Part shown: in pieces, positions 1-8,349 of the stretch | Layout of the letters: every line of letters begins with the position of its first letter | Numbering within the stretch: the stretch's first letter is position 1 | NCBI GenBank assembly: GCA_000438255.1 | Contig: FR901953.1 | Coordinates: forward strand, 12,409-40,941 | Origin: Clostridium sp. CAG:389 | GTDB lineage: Bacteria > Bacillota > Clostridia > TANB77 > CAG-508 | DNA: 28,533 bases | Direction: 5' to 3' | Program-made: the position numbers and the translations under genes | The notes under the pieces: generated by a model | Database searches by the model: none | Seen by the model: only the letters and a program-made list of their open reading frames with translations | Told to the model about the DNA's origin: nothing

Positions 1-1
1 C

Positions 2-940
2 TGGATTATGAATGATAAAAAGGAACTTCTATTACAAAAAAGAAGTGCAACAAAAAAATCTCATCCTAATTTTTGGGACATTTCTGGAGCAGGACACATT
101 AGAGCTGGAGAAACAGTAATTGAAGGAGCTATTAGAGAATTAAAGGAAGAATTGGGAGTTGAAGTAAAAGAAGAAGATTTACAATATATTGCAACAATTA
201 AAAGCACGAAAAATCCTAAAAATATGGAATTTCAATATGTATATTTATTAAATTGTAATAAAGAGATTGAAGAATATATTTTTGAAGATAATGAAGTATC
301 AGAAGTTAAATATGTATTTTACAAAGATTTAGAAAAAATGGTCGAAGAAAAAGCAGAAGGATTATTAATACATGAAGAAGAATATAAATATCTTTTTAAA
401 TACATTAGAAAACAAAATATAGAGATAAGAAAATGCACCATTAATGATGTTGATGAAATATACAATATACAAAACATTATAATAGAGAATTTTGAACAAG
501 AAGAAAAGGGGTATTTTTTGCCGTTTAAAAAAGAAACATACTTAAGAATATTGAATGATCCAATAAATGATGGAGAGATATATGGTACTTTTATAGATAA
601 TAAAATGATAGCATGGATATTCTTATCAGTTTCAAATAGAATGAAAGAATTAAAACAAATGATTCCTAATTTAAATGGAAGTTGTGCAGATATAGATGGT
701 GTTGTAGTATTACCAAAGTATAGAGGTTATGGATTACAGAAAACATTAGTAAAATATCTTGAAGAAAGAGCTAGAGAAAAAGGAATAAGCAATATTATTG
801 CAGAAGTAACTTTTGGAAATGTTTATAGTTTAAGAAATTTAAAAGATTTAGGATATGAAGAACAAACTTGGTATCAGAAAGACAAAAATATAAAAAGATA
901 TATTTTATTAAAGAAATTAGGTGAAACAGAAAATGGATAA
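2..940 (+). CDS. Nudix hydrolase-GNAT acetyltransferase fusion (5' end cut by window)
   Basis: Two-domain protein. The frame is open to the window edge (Trp and Ile codons precede the ATG at 8, as in Nudix proteins reading 'WIMN'), so the true start lies upstream. Counting from the Met at 8, a perfect Nudix box GX5EX7REUXEEXGU spans residues 29-51 (G29, E35, R43, E44, E47, E48, G50), which binds the metal for hydrolysis of a nucleoside-diphosphate-linked substrate. Residues from about 139 form a GNAT acetyltransferase, with the acetyl-CoA loop 'YRGYG' near residue 240. The substrate of either domain cannot be told; the Nudix half resembles the isopentenyl-diphosphate isomerase-like/YfcD type. 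The stop at 938-940 overlaps the next gene's ATG at 933, which indicates translational coupling in a + strand operon. Confidence 0.85.
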   Translation, partial: WIMNDKKELLLQKRSATKKSHPNFWDISGAGHIRAGETVIEGAIRELKEELGVEVKEEDLQYIATIKSTKNPKNMEFQYVYLLNCNKEIEEYIFEDNEVSEVKYVFYKDLEKMVEEKAEGLLIHEEEYKYLFKYIRKQNIEIRKCTINDVDEIYNIQNIIIENFEQEEKGYFLPFKKETYLRILNDPINDGEIYGTFIDNKMIAWIFLSVSNRMKELKQMIPNLNGSCADIDGVVVLPKYRGYGLQKTLVKYLEERAREKGISNIIAEVTFGNVYSLRNLKDLGYEEQTWYQKDKNIKRYILLKKLGETENG

Positions 941-1544
941 TAGTATAAAGCCAATGACTTTTGATTTAAAAGATTTAGAAGGAAAAGCTAAAAATGGAGA
1001 TAAACTTGCATGCTATATTTTAGGAAGAAGTTATGATAGTGAGGAAAATGGAGCAGAGCAAAGTTATGAAAAAGCAATGTACTGGTATGAAAAAGGAAAA
1101 GAATTAGGAGATCCTTGTTGTACATATGGAGTTGGTGCTTGTTATTATTTTGGAGATGGAGTAGAACAAGATAAAGAAAAAGCAAAGCAAATACATATAA
1201 ATGCTTATAAACCATTGTTAGAACTTATCGAGAAAGAAAAAGAAAATCCAAGGAAACAATCATTTCCAAAATTTTGCCTAGGAACTTATTACTATTTTGG
1301 ATTTGGCGATATTGAAAGAGATGAAAAGAAAGCATTTGAATTAATACATGCTTGTGCAATGCAAGGGCATTTACCTGCAATATATGATTTAGGTGCAAAT
1401 TTTTATTACAATGGAGTTGGAACAGAAAAGAATTTAAGATTATCAGAATACTATTTAAAAATGGCAGTTGATGCAGGATTACAAAGAGCGAAAGTTAAGT
1501 TTGAGCAATACAAAGATACATATGAGAGTGAAATTGAAAAATAG
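933..1544 (+). CDS. Sel1-repeat (TPR-like) protein
   Basis: About 203 residues made of Sel1-like repeats, an alpha-alpha solenoid used for protein-protein contacts. The signs are repeated 'A..G...A.Y.LG..Y..G.G' units: 'YGVGACYYFGDGVEQD', 'CLGTYYYFGFG' and 'YDLGANFYYNGVGTEK', each followed by 'KA..' helices. There is no signal peptide or membrane segment, so it is probably cytoplasmic. A GTG at 921 is also in frame, but AGGTG at 919-923 is a well-placed ribosome site for the ATG at 933, which I prefer. It overlaps the Nudix-GNAT stop by 8 bases. Sel1 proteins often scaffold signalling complexes; no partner can be inferred here. Confidence 0.8.
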   Translation: MDNSIKPMTFDLKDLEGKAKNGDKLACYILGRSYDSEENGAEQSYEKAMYWYEKGKELGDPCCTYGVGACYYFGDGVEQDKEKAKQIHINAYKPLLELIEKEKENPRKQSFPKFCLGTYYYFGFGDIERDEKKAFELIHACAMQGHLPAIYDLGANFYYNGVGTEKNLRLSEYYLKMAVDAGLQRAKVKFEQYKDTYESEIEK

Positions 1545-1565
1545 CATAAAACAAGGAGGTAGAAT

Positions 1566-2117
1566 ATGGAAAATTATTTTATAATACATGGAAGTTTTGG
1601 AAGTCCATTTGGAAATTGGTTTAGTTGGGTACAAGATTTTATATCAACAGATGGAAAACAAGTATATGTACCACAATTTCCAATAGGAGTTGATTATCAA
1701 AATTATGAAAATTGGAGCAAACTACTTAAATACTATTTAGATTTAGGATTAATCAATGAAAACACAACAATAATAGCACATAGCATTGCACCAGTATTTG
1801 TTTGCAAATTTTTAGTACAGAATAAAGTGAAAGTGAAAAAGTTAATATTTGTATGTGGATTTAACAACTATTTAGGAATAAATGAAGAATACGATACAGT
1901 AAATAGAACGATGTATTTTGATAACTTAGAAGATGTAAAACAATATGCAAATGAAATAATATGTTTCTATTCAGATAATGATCCATATGTAAAATATGAA
2001 GTAGAAAAAGATTTTGCAAATAAGATTGCAACAGAGCAAATTTTAATACCAAATGCAGGACATATAAATAGTGAAAGTGGATATGACACATTTGAAGATA
2101 TAGTAAATTATATTTAA
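1566..2117 (+). CDS. alpha/beta hydrolase, RBBP9/YdeN family
   Basis: A 183-residue compact serine hydrolase close to the usual RBBP9/YdeN length. Visible features are the N-terminal strand with the oxyanion-type 'HGSFG' at residues 8-12, a nucleophile elbow 'AHSIA' with Ser73 (the usual GxSxG has Ala in place of both Gly), an acid in 'SDNDPYV' (Asp137 or Asp139), and His166 in 'NAGHIN'. Together these make a plausible Ser-Asp-His triad. The substrate is unknown. The start is set by AGGAGG at 1554-1559, seven bases before the ATG. It lies 21 bases after the Sel1 gene and 20 before the metallophosphoesterase, so it is part of the same operon. Confidence 0.82.
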   Translation: MENYFIIHGSFGSPFGNWFSWVQDFISTDGKQVYVPQFPIGVDYQNYENWSKLLKYYLDLGLINENTTIIAHSIAPVFVCKFLVQNKVKVKKLIFVCGFNNYLGINEEYDTVNRTMYFDNLEDVKQYANEIICFYSDNDPYVKYEVEKDFANKIATEQILIPNAGHINSESGYDTFEDIVNYI

Positions 2118-2137
2118 AGAATCGAAAGGAGAAAAAA

Positions 2138-2974
2138 ATGAAAATAGCAATTATTTCGGATATACACGGAAATCTAGAAGCATTAAAAGCAACATTAAAT
2201 GACATAGAAAAAAGAAAAACAGACAAAATAATATGTTTAGGAGATATAATAGCAAAAGGAGTGCACTCAAAAGAATGCATAGAACTTATAAGAAAAAAAT
2301 GTGAAATAGTCATACAAGGAAATTGTGACGAATACTTCTCAATGGAACATAAAAACATAAATCAACTAAATGAGCAAGAACAAAGAAGAATAAAATGGAA
2401 TCAATCATTAATAAATAAAGAAGATAGAGAATACCTATCAAATTTACCATTCTGTTATGAGTTTTACATGAGTGGAAGTTTAGTAAGATTATTTCATGCA
2501 ACACCAACAATCAACAATAAAGCAATAATAAATGTTAATAAAATTGAAGAAAAGTATCAAATGTTCTTACCAAGTGAACATACACAATCACAAAATGTTG
2601 CAGATGTTGTAATATATGGACATATTCATCATCCATATATGGATAAAATATACAATAAAACTATAATAAATATAGGAAGTGTAGGAAATTCTTTTGATGT
2701 TATAAGAAACAAAAATAAAGATAGTAATACATTAGAAACTACAAAAAGCAATTATTTGATTATTGAGGGAGAATATGGAAGTAAAGAATACTCATCAGAC
2801 ATATCATTTCAATTTATAAAAGTACCATATGATATTGAAAAAGAATTAGAAGATGAAAATCTAAATATTGAAAAAGAAAATTATAGATATGAATTAGAAC
2901 AAGGTATGTATAGAAATATGACTAAAATAAATGAAAATTTTAGAGCATTAGGGATAGATGTTGATAAAATTTAA
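2138..2974 (+). CDS. calcineurin-like metallophosphoesterase (YfcE/MJ0936-like)
   Basis: A 278-residue binuclear metal phosphoesterase. The metal-binding motifs appear in order: DIH (Asp8, His10), GD (Asp36) with 'GDIIAKG', 'GNCDEY' (Asn62, Asp64), a further His in 'LFHATP', and 'GHIHHP' near the C-terminal third, followed by 'INIGSVG'. This set marks the YfcE/MJ0936 group, which hydrolyses phosphodiesters or phosphomonoesters; the physiological substrate is not readable. The last 60 residues are a charged helical extension beyond the core fold. AAGGAG at 2126-2131 supports the ATG. The gene ends 14 bases before the broken Nudix gene. Confidence 0.85.
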   Translation: MKIAIISDIHGNLEALKATLNDIEKRKTDKIICLGDIIAKGVHSKECIELIRKKCEIVIQGNCDEYFSMEHKNINQLNEQEQRRIKWNQSLINKEDREYLSNLPFCYEFYMSGSLVRLFHATPTINNKAIINVNKIEEKYQMFLPSEHTQSQNVADVVIYGHIHHPYMDKIYNKTIINIGSVGNSFDVIRNKNKDSNTLETTKSNYLIIEGEYGSKEYSSDISFQFIKVPYDIEKELEDENLNIEKENYRYELEQGMYRNMTKINENFRALGIDVDKI

Positions 2975-2988
2975 GGAGGAAATTAGTT

Positions 2989-3420
2989 ATGCAGATTATT
3001 GTAGGTGGAATTATAGAAAAAGACAATAAAATATTAATGGTCAAAGAAGCTAAAAAGAAATGTTATGGAAAATAGAATGTACCAGCAGGTCATTTAGAAG
3101 ATGGAGAAACTGTATTTGAAGGAGCAATTAGAGAAATTTTTGAAGAAACAGGTTGTAAAGTTAGATTAAAAAAGATGCTTCCAATAATTACTTCATATTT
3201 CGAAAATAATACGTTTGTGATAATAACATTTACAACAGAACTAGTAGAAGAAAAAATAACATTTAATAAAGATGAAATTTTAGATGTAAAGTGGATTTCA
3301 AAAGAGGAATTAGAATGCATGAATAGTGAAAAACTAAGAGATGAAAGATTAATAAAAAGAACACTAAATATGCTTAAAGAAAATAAATTATATCCATTAG
3401 ATGTAATAGAAAATTTATAA
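2989..3420 (+). pseudogene. Nudix hydrolase interrupted by in-frame TAG
   Basis: Reading from the ATG at 2989 (perfect AAGGAGG site at 2973-2979) gives a standard MutT-type start, then TAG at 3073-3075 (codon 29), after which the same frame continues to 3420 with an intact Nudix box (GHLEDGETVFEGAIREIFEE, then TG). The stop sits where the family normally has Trp in 'W..PgGh.e.GE', so one TGG-to-TAG change explains it. The intact protein would be about 143 residues. Translation could only resume at a late ATG such as 3175, which would lose the catalytic box. TAG is used as a normal stop elsewhere here (1542-1544, 15616-15618), so recoding is unlikely. A consensus error is possible. Confidence 0.75.
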
Positions 3421-3446
3421 AGTTTGGAGATTAAATAAAAAAGATA

Positions 3447-4172
3447 ATGGAAACAAAATACACATTTATATTACCATGTTTAAATGAAGAAAAAACATTA
3501 GAATATTGTATAAAAGAAATCCAAAAATATATAAAAGAAAAAAACTTAGATGCAGAAATATTAGTATCAGACAATAATAGTACAGATAACAGTGTAAAAA
3601 TAGCAGAAAAAAATGGGGTAAGAGTAGTAATATGCAAAGAAAAAGGATATGGAGCAGCCTTAATAAATGGAACTAAAAATTCACATGGAAAATATTGCAT
3701 AATGGGAGATAGTGATGGAAGCTATGACTTTTATCATTTAGATAAATTTTTAGAAAAGCTAGATGAAGGATATGATTTAGTTGTAGGAAATAGATTTAAA
3801 GGTGGAATAGAAAAAGGAGCAATGTCATTATCACATAAAATCGGAGTACAAATATTATCAAAATTTTCAAATTTAATATTTCATACACCAATAAAAGATT
3901 ACCATTGTGGACTAAGAGCATATAAAAAGGAAAGTATTGAAAGAATAAAGCTATCGCAAAAAGGAATGGAATATGCAAGTGAGATGATAATAATTGCAAA
4001 AATTAATAATTTAAAAATGATAGAAGTTCCAACAATATTAAGAAAAGATTTAAGAAATGGAAAACCCCATTTAAGGACAATAAGAGATGGGTTTAGGCAC
4101 CTGAACTTAATATGCAAATTAGCATTAGAAAAAAGAAAATATATAGTAAAAAAAGAGGAAGAAAAATCCTAA
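3447..4172 (+). CDS. GT2 family glycosyltransferase (dolichyl/undecaprenyl-phosphate sugar synthase-like)
   Basis: A 241-residue GT-A fold glycosyltransferase. The N-terminal 'ILPCLNEEKTLE', 'SDNNSTDNS' (residues 41-49, nucleotide-sugar site) and 'GDSDGSYD' (87-94, the metal-binding DxD-type motif) are typical of DPM1-like GT2 enzymes, which charge a polyprenyl phosphate with a sugar. 'DYHCGLRAY' further on is the usual acceptor-side motif. It lacks the C-terminal membrane helices of GtrB-type enzymes, so it is probably peripheral. GGAG at 3425-3428 is 18 bases before the ATG, an unusually long spacing, so initiation may be weak or coupled. The following membrane protein could use the lipid-linked sugar made here; that is inference from adjacency. 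Confidence 0.85.
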   Translation: METKYTFILPCLNEEKTLEYCIKEIQKYIKEKNLDAEILVSDNNSTDNSVKIAEKNGVRVVICKEKGYGAALINGTKNSHGKYCIMGDSDGSYDFYHLDKFLEKLDEGYDLVVGNRFKGGIEKGAMSLSHKIGVQILSKFSNLIFHTPIKDYHCGLRAYKKESIERIKLSQKGMEYASEMIIIAKINNLKMIEVPTILRKDLRNGKPHLRTIRDGFRHLNLICKLALEKRKYIVKKEEEKS

Positions 4173-4204
4173 GATATTTAAAATTTAGGAAAGAATGTGA
4201 TGAA

Positions 4205-5536
4205 ATGAAAAAAATAATTAAATATATATTAACTTTTTGTGGACTACTATTAATATTTAATGTGCTATTATTTACAAGTTCCTTATTTCCATCAAGTCTA
4301 ATAGAAAAAAATGTAAGAGAATCTTCAAAGATACTTACAAAAGAAGATAATATTTATAAATTTTTTGATTGGTGTGATGTTGTAAATAATAATTATACTG
4401 ATGTACTTATGATAAATGAAGCATATTCAATAGATAATACAAATCCTGTATATTCATATATGGCCGTAAGAAAAAATTATGAAAAAGGACTCACAGAAAA
4501 TTCACTTCCAGATACTAATGGTGAATCAATTTCAATTAATAGTCCATATTACTATGATCCAGTAGGAGAATTAGAAGATTTTTTGGATGGAAATATAGTT
4601 ACATCAGTTAATTATGCTAGATATTGGCATGGTTATTTACCAATACTTAGACCATTGTTAATATTTTTTAATGTTAGTCAAATAAGAAAAATTTTATTAT
4701 TTGTTTTTGTAATATTATTTGTATGGTTAATAAAATTGTTAAAAGAAAAATTAGGAATTGCTATATCAATAATCTTTGCAATTTCATTAATAATACAAGG
4801 ATATTTTTTTGTGTCATATTCATTAGAAAGTGCACCTGTGTTTATGGTTATGATGATATCAAGTATAATATTATTAGAAAGAATAGATAAAATAAAAAAT
4901 TTATACTTGTATATTTTTATAATTGCATGTATAACTAATTTTGTAGATTATTTAACAGTTCCATTAATAACATTAGGTGTACCATTATTAATTTATATAT
5001 TGTATAAACAAAAAAATGATAATAAATTAAAATGTAAAGACTATATAAAAATAATAGTAAAGGCAAGTTTTGTATGGATAATTGGGTATGGAATAACTTG
5101 GTTAAGTAAATGGATTATATATGATGTTATATATAATGAGGGATTAATAAAATCAGCTATTTCACAAGTGAGATATAGGTCAGAAAGTTATAATGAATAC
5201 AAGACAGCAACTATACAACAAATAGTTGGAATTTTATTAATAAATAATTTGGAATATATATTTTTTATGTTTGATTTTGCAATAATTGTTTTATTAATGA
5301 TGGCTAGAAAATATAAAGTTAAAATGAAAAAAGTTTCTGATTATTTTCAGGAAAATGTTCCAATATTTCTGATATCATTAATACCATTTGTATGGTATTT
5401 TGCATTAGGGAATCATACAATTATGCATCTTAGATTCATTTATAGGCATATGTTGATATTTTTAATAGGTATTTTAATATGTTTAAAAAATATATGGATA
5501 ATTCAAAAGAAAAAGAAATCTGTTACAAATTATTAA
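4205..5536 (+). CDS. polytopic membrane protein, possible GT-C-type glycosyltransferase
   Basis: A 443-residue integral membrane protein of a family I cannot name. After one N-terminal helix (about residues 3-24) comes an extracytoplasmic loop of about 120 residues ending in 'NYARYWHGYLPILRPLL'. Many hydrophobic helices follow to a short basic tail. One N-terminal helix, a large first outer loop and 8 or more further helices resemble GT-C enzymes that use polyprenyl-phosphate sugars, which fits the GT2 gene just upstream. The frame is open from 4112, overlapping the GT2 gene, but the ATG at 4205 follows AGGAAAG (4187-4193) and begins a clean membrane signal, so I choose it. A strong terminator follows. 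Confidence 0.7.
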   Translation: MKKIIKYILTFCGLLLIFNVLLFTSSLFPSSLIEKNVRESSKILTKEDNIYKFFDWCDVVNNNYTDVLMINEAYSIDNTNPVYSYMAVRKNYEKGLTENSLPDTNGESISINSPYYYDPVGELEDFLDGNIVTSVNYARYWHGYLPILRPLLIFFNVSQIRKILLFVFVILFVWLIKLLKEKLGIAISIIFAISLIIQGYFFVSYSLESAPVFMVMMISSIILLERIDKIKNLYLYIFIIACITNFVDYLTVPLITLGVPLLIYILYKQKNDNKLKCKDYIKIIVKASFVWIIGYGITWLSKWIIYDVIYNEGLIKSAISQVRYRSESYNEYKTATIQQIVGILLINNLEYIFFMFDFAIIVLLMMARKYKVKMKKVSDYFQENVPIFLISLIPFVWYFALGNHTIMHLRFIYRHMLIFLIGILICLKNIWIIQKKKKSVTNY

Positions 5537-5543
5537 TAAAATT

Positions 5544-5588
5544 AAAAAAAGGTCAAAAAAACAGTTGTTTTTTTGACTTTTTTTATAT
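5544..5588 (+). terminator. Rho-independent terminator after the accessory operon
   Basis: An 11-bp perfect stem, GTCAAAAAAAC (5552-5562) with GTTTTTTTGAC (5567-5577), closes on a 4-base loop. It is preceded by an A run and followed by seven Ts. It separates the accessory operon from ftsZ. Confidence 0.9.
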
Positions 5589-5640
5589 ATAATAAGAAAC
5601 AAATCGAAACAAAAAGAAAAAAACAGGGAGGAAGTTAAAA

Positions 5641-6615
5641 ATGGGCGATATAATGGATTTAGACAAAACATTAAAAATAAAAGTAATAGGAGTAGGTGGA
5701 GCAGGAAATAATGCAATATCAAGAATGATAGAAGATAATGTAAGAGGAGTATCATTCTATATGATAAACACAGAAACAGGAACATTAAAAAGATCAAGAA
5801 CAAGTAATATATTACAAATTGGAGTTCAAACTACAAGAGGATTAGGAGCAGGAGCAAATGAAATAGTAGGTGAAAGAGCTGCAATTGAAAATAAAGAAGA
5901 TATAAAGCAAATGTTAGCAGGAGCAGATTTAGTATTTATAACAGCAGGAATGGGGGGAGGAACTGGAACAGGTGCAGCTCCAATTGTTGCTGAAATTGCA
6001 AAAGAAATGGGAATATTAACAGTCGGAATAGTAACAAAACCATTCTTATTTGAAGGAAAAGCACGTAGTTTAAGAGCAGTAAAAGGAATAGAAAGATTAA
6101 AAAGTAATGTTGATGATTTAATAGTAGTTTTAAATGATAATCTTTTAAAAATAACAGATTCAAAAGTAACATTGGATAGTGCTTTCTCACTAGCTGATAA
6201 TATATTAGAACAAGGAATTACAAGTATAACAGATTTATTAACATCAGTAGGTGAAGTAAATATAGATTTTGCAGATATCAAAACAACAATGAATTATAGA
6301 GGAAAAGCGTATATGGGAATTGGTAGAGCAAGTGGAGAAAAAAAGGTAGAAGAAGCAGTTAGACAAGCAATAGAAAACCCATTGACAGAAAGTAAAATTG
6401 ATGGAGCAAAAGGTGTAATTTTCAATGTTAAGGGAAATAGTGATTTAGGACTTATGGAAATAAATAGTGCGGTTTCTATTATTAATGAAAAAGTAAGTGA
6501 AGATGCAAATATTATATTTGGAACAGTAATTGATGAAAACATGGGAGAAGAAGTACAAGTAACAGTAATTGCAACAGGTGTAGAAGAAAAAGTGGAAACA
6601 GAAATTAAAAGATAA
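5641..6615 (+). CDS. ftsZ: FtsZ, core domain only (no C-terminal tail)
   Basis: Tubulin-like GTPase of the division ring, 324 residues. The GTP-binding signature GGGTGTG is at residues 105-111, 'RGLGAGAN' at 66-73, and the T7 synergy loop 'NIDFADI' (Asn207, Asp209, Asp212) is intact, so polymerisation-coupled GTP hydrolysis is expected. The protein stops about 8 residues after 'VTVIATG', the end of the second core domain. The variable linker and the conserved C-terminal peptide that binds FtsA, SepF and other partners are missing; normal FtsZ is about 350-400 residues. The usual 'NTDAQAL' is 'NTETGTL'. It stands alone rather than beside ftsA. It may be a second, divergent FtsZ. The ribosome site GGGAGGAAG precedes the ATG. 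Confidence 0.93.
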   Translation: MGDIMDLDKTLKIKVIGVGGAGNNAISRMIEDNVRGVSFYMINTETGTLKRSRTSNILQIGVQTTRGLGAGANEIVGERAAIENKEDIKQMLAGADLVFITAGMGGGTGTGAAPIVAEIAKEMGILTVGIVTKPFLFEGKARSLRAVKGIERLKSNVDDLIVVLNDNLLKITDSKVTLDSAFSLADNILEQGITSITDLLTSVGEVNIDFADIKTTMNYRGKAYMGIGRASGEKKVEEAVRQAIENPLTESKIDGAKGVIFNVKGNSDLGLMEINSAVSIINEKVSEDANIIFGTVIDENMGEEVQVTVIATGVEEKVETEIKR

Positions 6616-6643
6616 ATTAGTTTATAATAGGAGAAGTATGCTA

Positions 6644-7327
6644 ATGAAAAAACTACTAGCAATAATTTGCATTTTATTGGTAATTTTTATAGGAATGTAT
6701 ATAAATAAAAATAAATCAACTCAAAATATGGTAACAGCAACAGAAGTAGAAAATGTTCAAGAATATATATCTAAAATATATATGTGGAAAGAAGTAACAG
6801 AAGAGGCATTACCGAAATTTGATAATATTAATGATGCACCAGATGTGTGGACATGGGAAGTAGTAAAGAAAAATTTGGATAATTATGAAGCAACATATGA
6901 AGAGATTGAACAAAAGGCAATACAGTTATTTGGAAAACAATTTACTAAACAATTTCCAGAAGAAGGAACAGAATATATACAATATAATGATGAATTAGGA
7001 AAATATTTAACTTCTGGAATTGGCTTAGATGCACTTGATGATTGTTTCCTTATAAAAAATATAAAGAAGACAAAAAGTGGATATGAAGTTGAAATAGTAG
7101 AATATTTAGAAGATTACGAGAATTCTTTTGGAGTAGAAGATGAAAGTGAAATATATGAAATATATATAAAGAACTTAAATCAGGATACAATTGCAACTAT
7201 GAAAAATAATGAAGCTGAAAATAAATCTGTGGAAATTGTAAAAGAAAATTTAGATAAATTTACAACAAAAACAGTTAATTTAGTTAAAGATTCAGATGGA
7301 AATATATATGTTCAAAGTGTAAAATGA
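6644..7327 (+). CDS. membrane-anchored extracytoplasmic protein, unknown
   Basis: I do not recognise this 227-residue protein. It has a short basic N-terminus and one hydrophobic helix (about residues 4-19, 'LLAIICILLVIFIGMYI') and then an acidic, Trp- and Tyr-containing soluble domain with no Cys lipobox, so it is likely an anchored exported protein. There are two possible ATGs, 6638 and 6644. AGGAG at 6629-6633 is 4 bases from the first and 10 from the second, and I favour the second. It lies about 30 bases after ftsZ and is probably co-transcribed with it, which makes a cell-envelope role plausible but unproven. It ends inside a hairpin that probably terminates the unit. Confidence 0.7.
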   Translation: MKKLLAIICILLVIFIGMYINKNKSTQNMVTATEVENVQEYISKIYMWKEVTEEALPKFDNINDAPDVWTWEVVKKNLDNYEATYEEIEQKAIQLFGKQFTKQFPEEGTEYIQYNDELGKYLTSGIGLDALDDCFLIKNIKKTKSGYEVEIVEYLEDYENSFGVEDESEIYEIYIKNLNQDTIATMKNNEAENKSVEIVKENLDKFTTKTVNLVKDSDGNIYVQSVK

Positions 7328-7356
7328 GACAGATTTAAATTGTCTCATTTATTTGT
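7322..7356 (+). terminator. probable terminator after ftsZ unit
   Basis: A 10-bp perfect stem, AAATGAGACA (7322-7331) with TGTCTCATTT (7341-7350), has a 9-base loop, overlaps the upstream stop codon and is followed by a short T-rich stretch. The T tract is weak, so efficiency is uncertain. Confidence 0.6.
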
Positions 7357-7437
7357 TGAAATACTCATTTTAGTATTTACAAAATAAAATGCTGATTAGA
7401 CTGTAAATTATAACTAATAATTAGAAGGTGTAAATAA

Positions 7438-8328
7438 ATGGATGTAAAATTACTTGAAAAATGTACAATATGTCCACACAATTGTGGAATAAATAGACTA
7501 AACAATCAAATAGGAAGATGTAAATCAAAAAATATTGTTAAAATAGCATTATATTCAACACATAATTTTGAAGAACCTTGTATAAGTGGTAAAAAAGGTT
7601 CAGGAACAGTGTTCTTTTCAAATTGTAATATGAATTGTGTATTTTGCCAAAATTATGAGATAAGTCAACAAGGAAAAGGTAGAGAAATCTCAATAGATGA
7701 ATTAGCAAGTATATTTATTAAGCAACAAGAAAAAGATGTTGAAAATATAAATTTAGTAACTCCAACAAGCTATGTGCCACAGATAATTGAGGCAATTAAA
7801 ATAGCACGTAACAATGGTTTGAAATTACCAATAGTTTATAATACAAATGGATATGAAAAAGTTGAAACATTAAAAATGTTGGAAGGGTATATTGATATTT
7901 ATTTACCTGACTTTAAATATTCTGATAATGAATTAGCTAAACGTTTATCAAAAGTGGATAATTATTTTGAAATCGTGACAGAGGCTTTAAAAGAAATGTA
8001 TAGACAAACAGGAAAATCTATTTTTAATGATGATGGTATTATGCAAAAAGGTATGATTATTCGTCATTTAGTTTTGCCTAATCATATTTTGAATTCTAGA
8101 AGGGTATTAAAATGGATAAATGAAAATATGCATGATGTTTATGTTAGTGTTATGGCCCAATATTTTCCTACATATAAGGCAAAAGATATTGATGATATAA
8201 ATAGAAAATTGACTAAGGAAGAGTATGAACAAATTGAAAATTATTTGTATAGATTAGACTTGGAAAATGGCTATATTCAAGAGCTTGGAGAACATGAAGA
8301 AGAATATGTACCAAAGTGGGAAATTTAA
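7438..8328 (+). CDS. radical SAM protein, PflX-type (pyruvate formate-lyase activase homologue)
   Basis: A 296-residue radical SAM protein. The 4Fe-4S/SAM motif CX3CX2C is Cys63, Cys67 and Cys70 in 'CNMNCVFCQNYEIS'. An N-terminal Cys cluster (C9, C12, C16, C28 in 'CTICPHNCGINR', then 'GRC') is the mark of the PflX group (COG1313), uncharacterised relatives of pyruvate formate-lyase activating enzyme. 'NLVTPTSYVPQI' and 'VYNTNGYE' fit the TIM-barrel SAM site. No glycyl-radical partner is encoded nearby, so its target is unknown. The ATG follows AGAAGGTG at 7423-7430. It appears to be a single-gene unit; downstream lies the long-hairpin repeat. Confidence 0.85.
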   Translation: MDVKLLEKCTICPHNCGINRLNNQIGRCKSKNIVKIALYSTHNFEEPCISGKKGSGTVFFSNCNMNCVFCQNYEISQQGKGREISIDELASIFIKQQEKDVENINLVTPTSYVPQIIEAIKIARNNGLKLPIVYNTNGYEKVETLKMLEGYIDIYLPDFKYSDNELAKRLSKVDNYFEIVTEALKEMYRQTGKSIFNDDGIMQKGMIIRHLVLPNHILNSRRVLKWINENMHDVYVSVMAQYFPTYKAKDIDDINRKLTKEEYEQIENYLYRLDLENGYIQELGEHEEEYVPKWEI

Positions 8329-8349
8329 TTTTTGCAGTTTAGTGGAAAT

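Noticed and set aside
5826..6281. Long - strand open frame opposite ftsZ (and similar ones opposite priA, fmt and thyA)
   Set aside because: Hydrophobic, Leu/Phe/Ser-rich shadow frames of A-rich genes, with no ribosome sites.
7361..7376. Small ATACT/AGTAT hairpin before the PflX-type gene
   Set aside because: A five-bp AT-rich stem, expected by chance.
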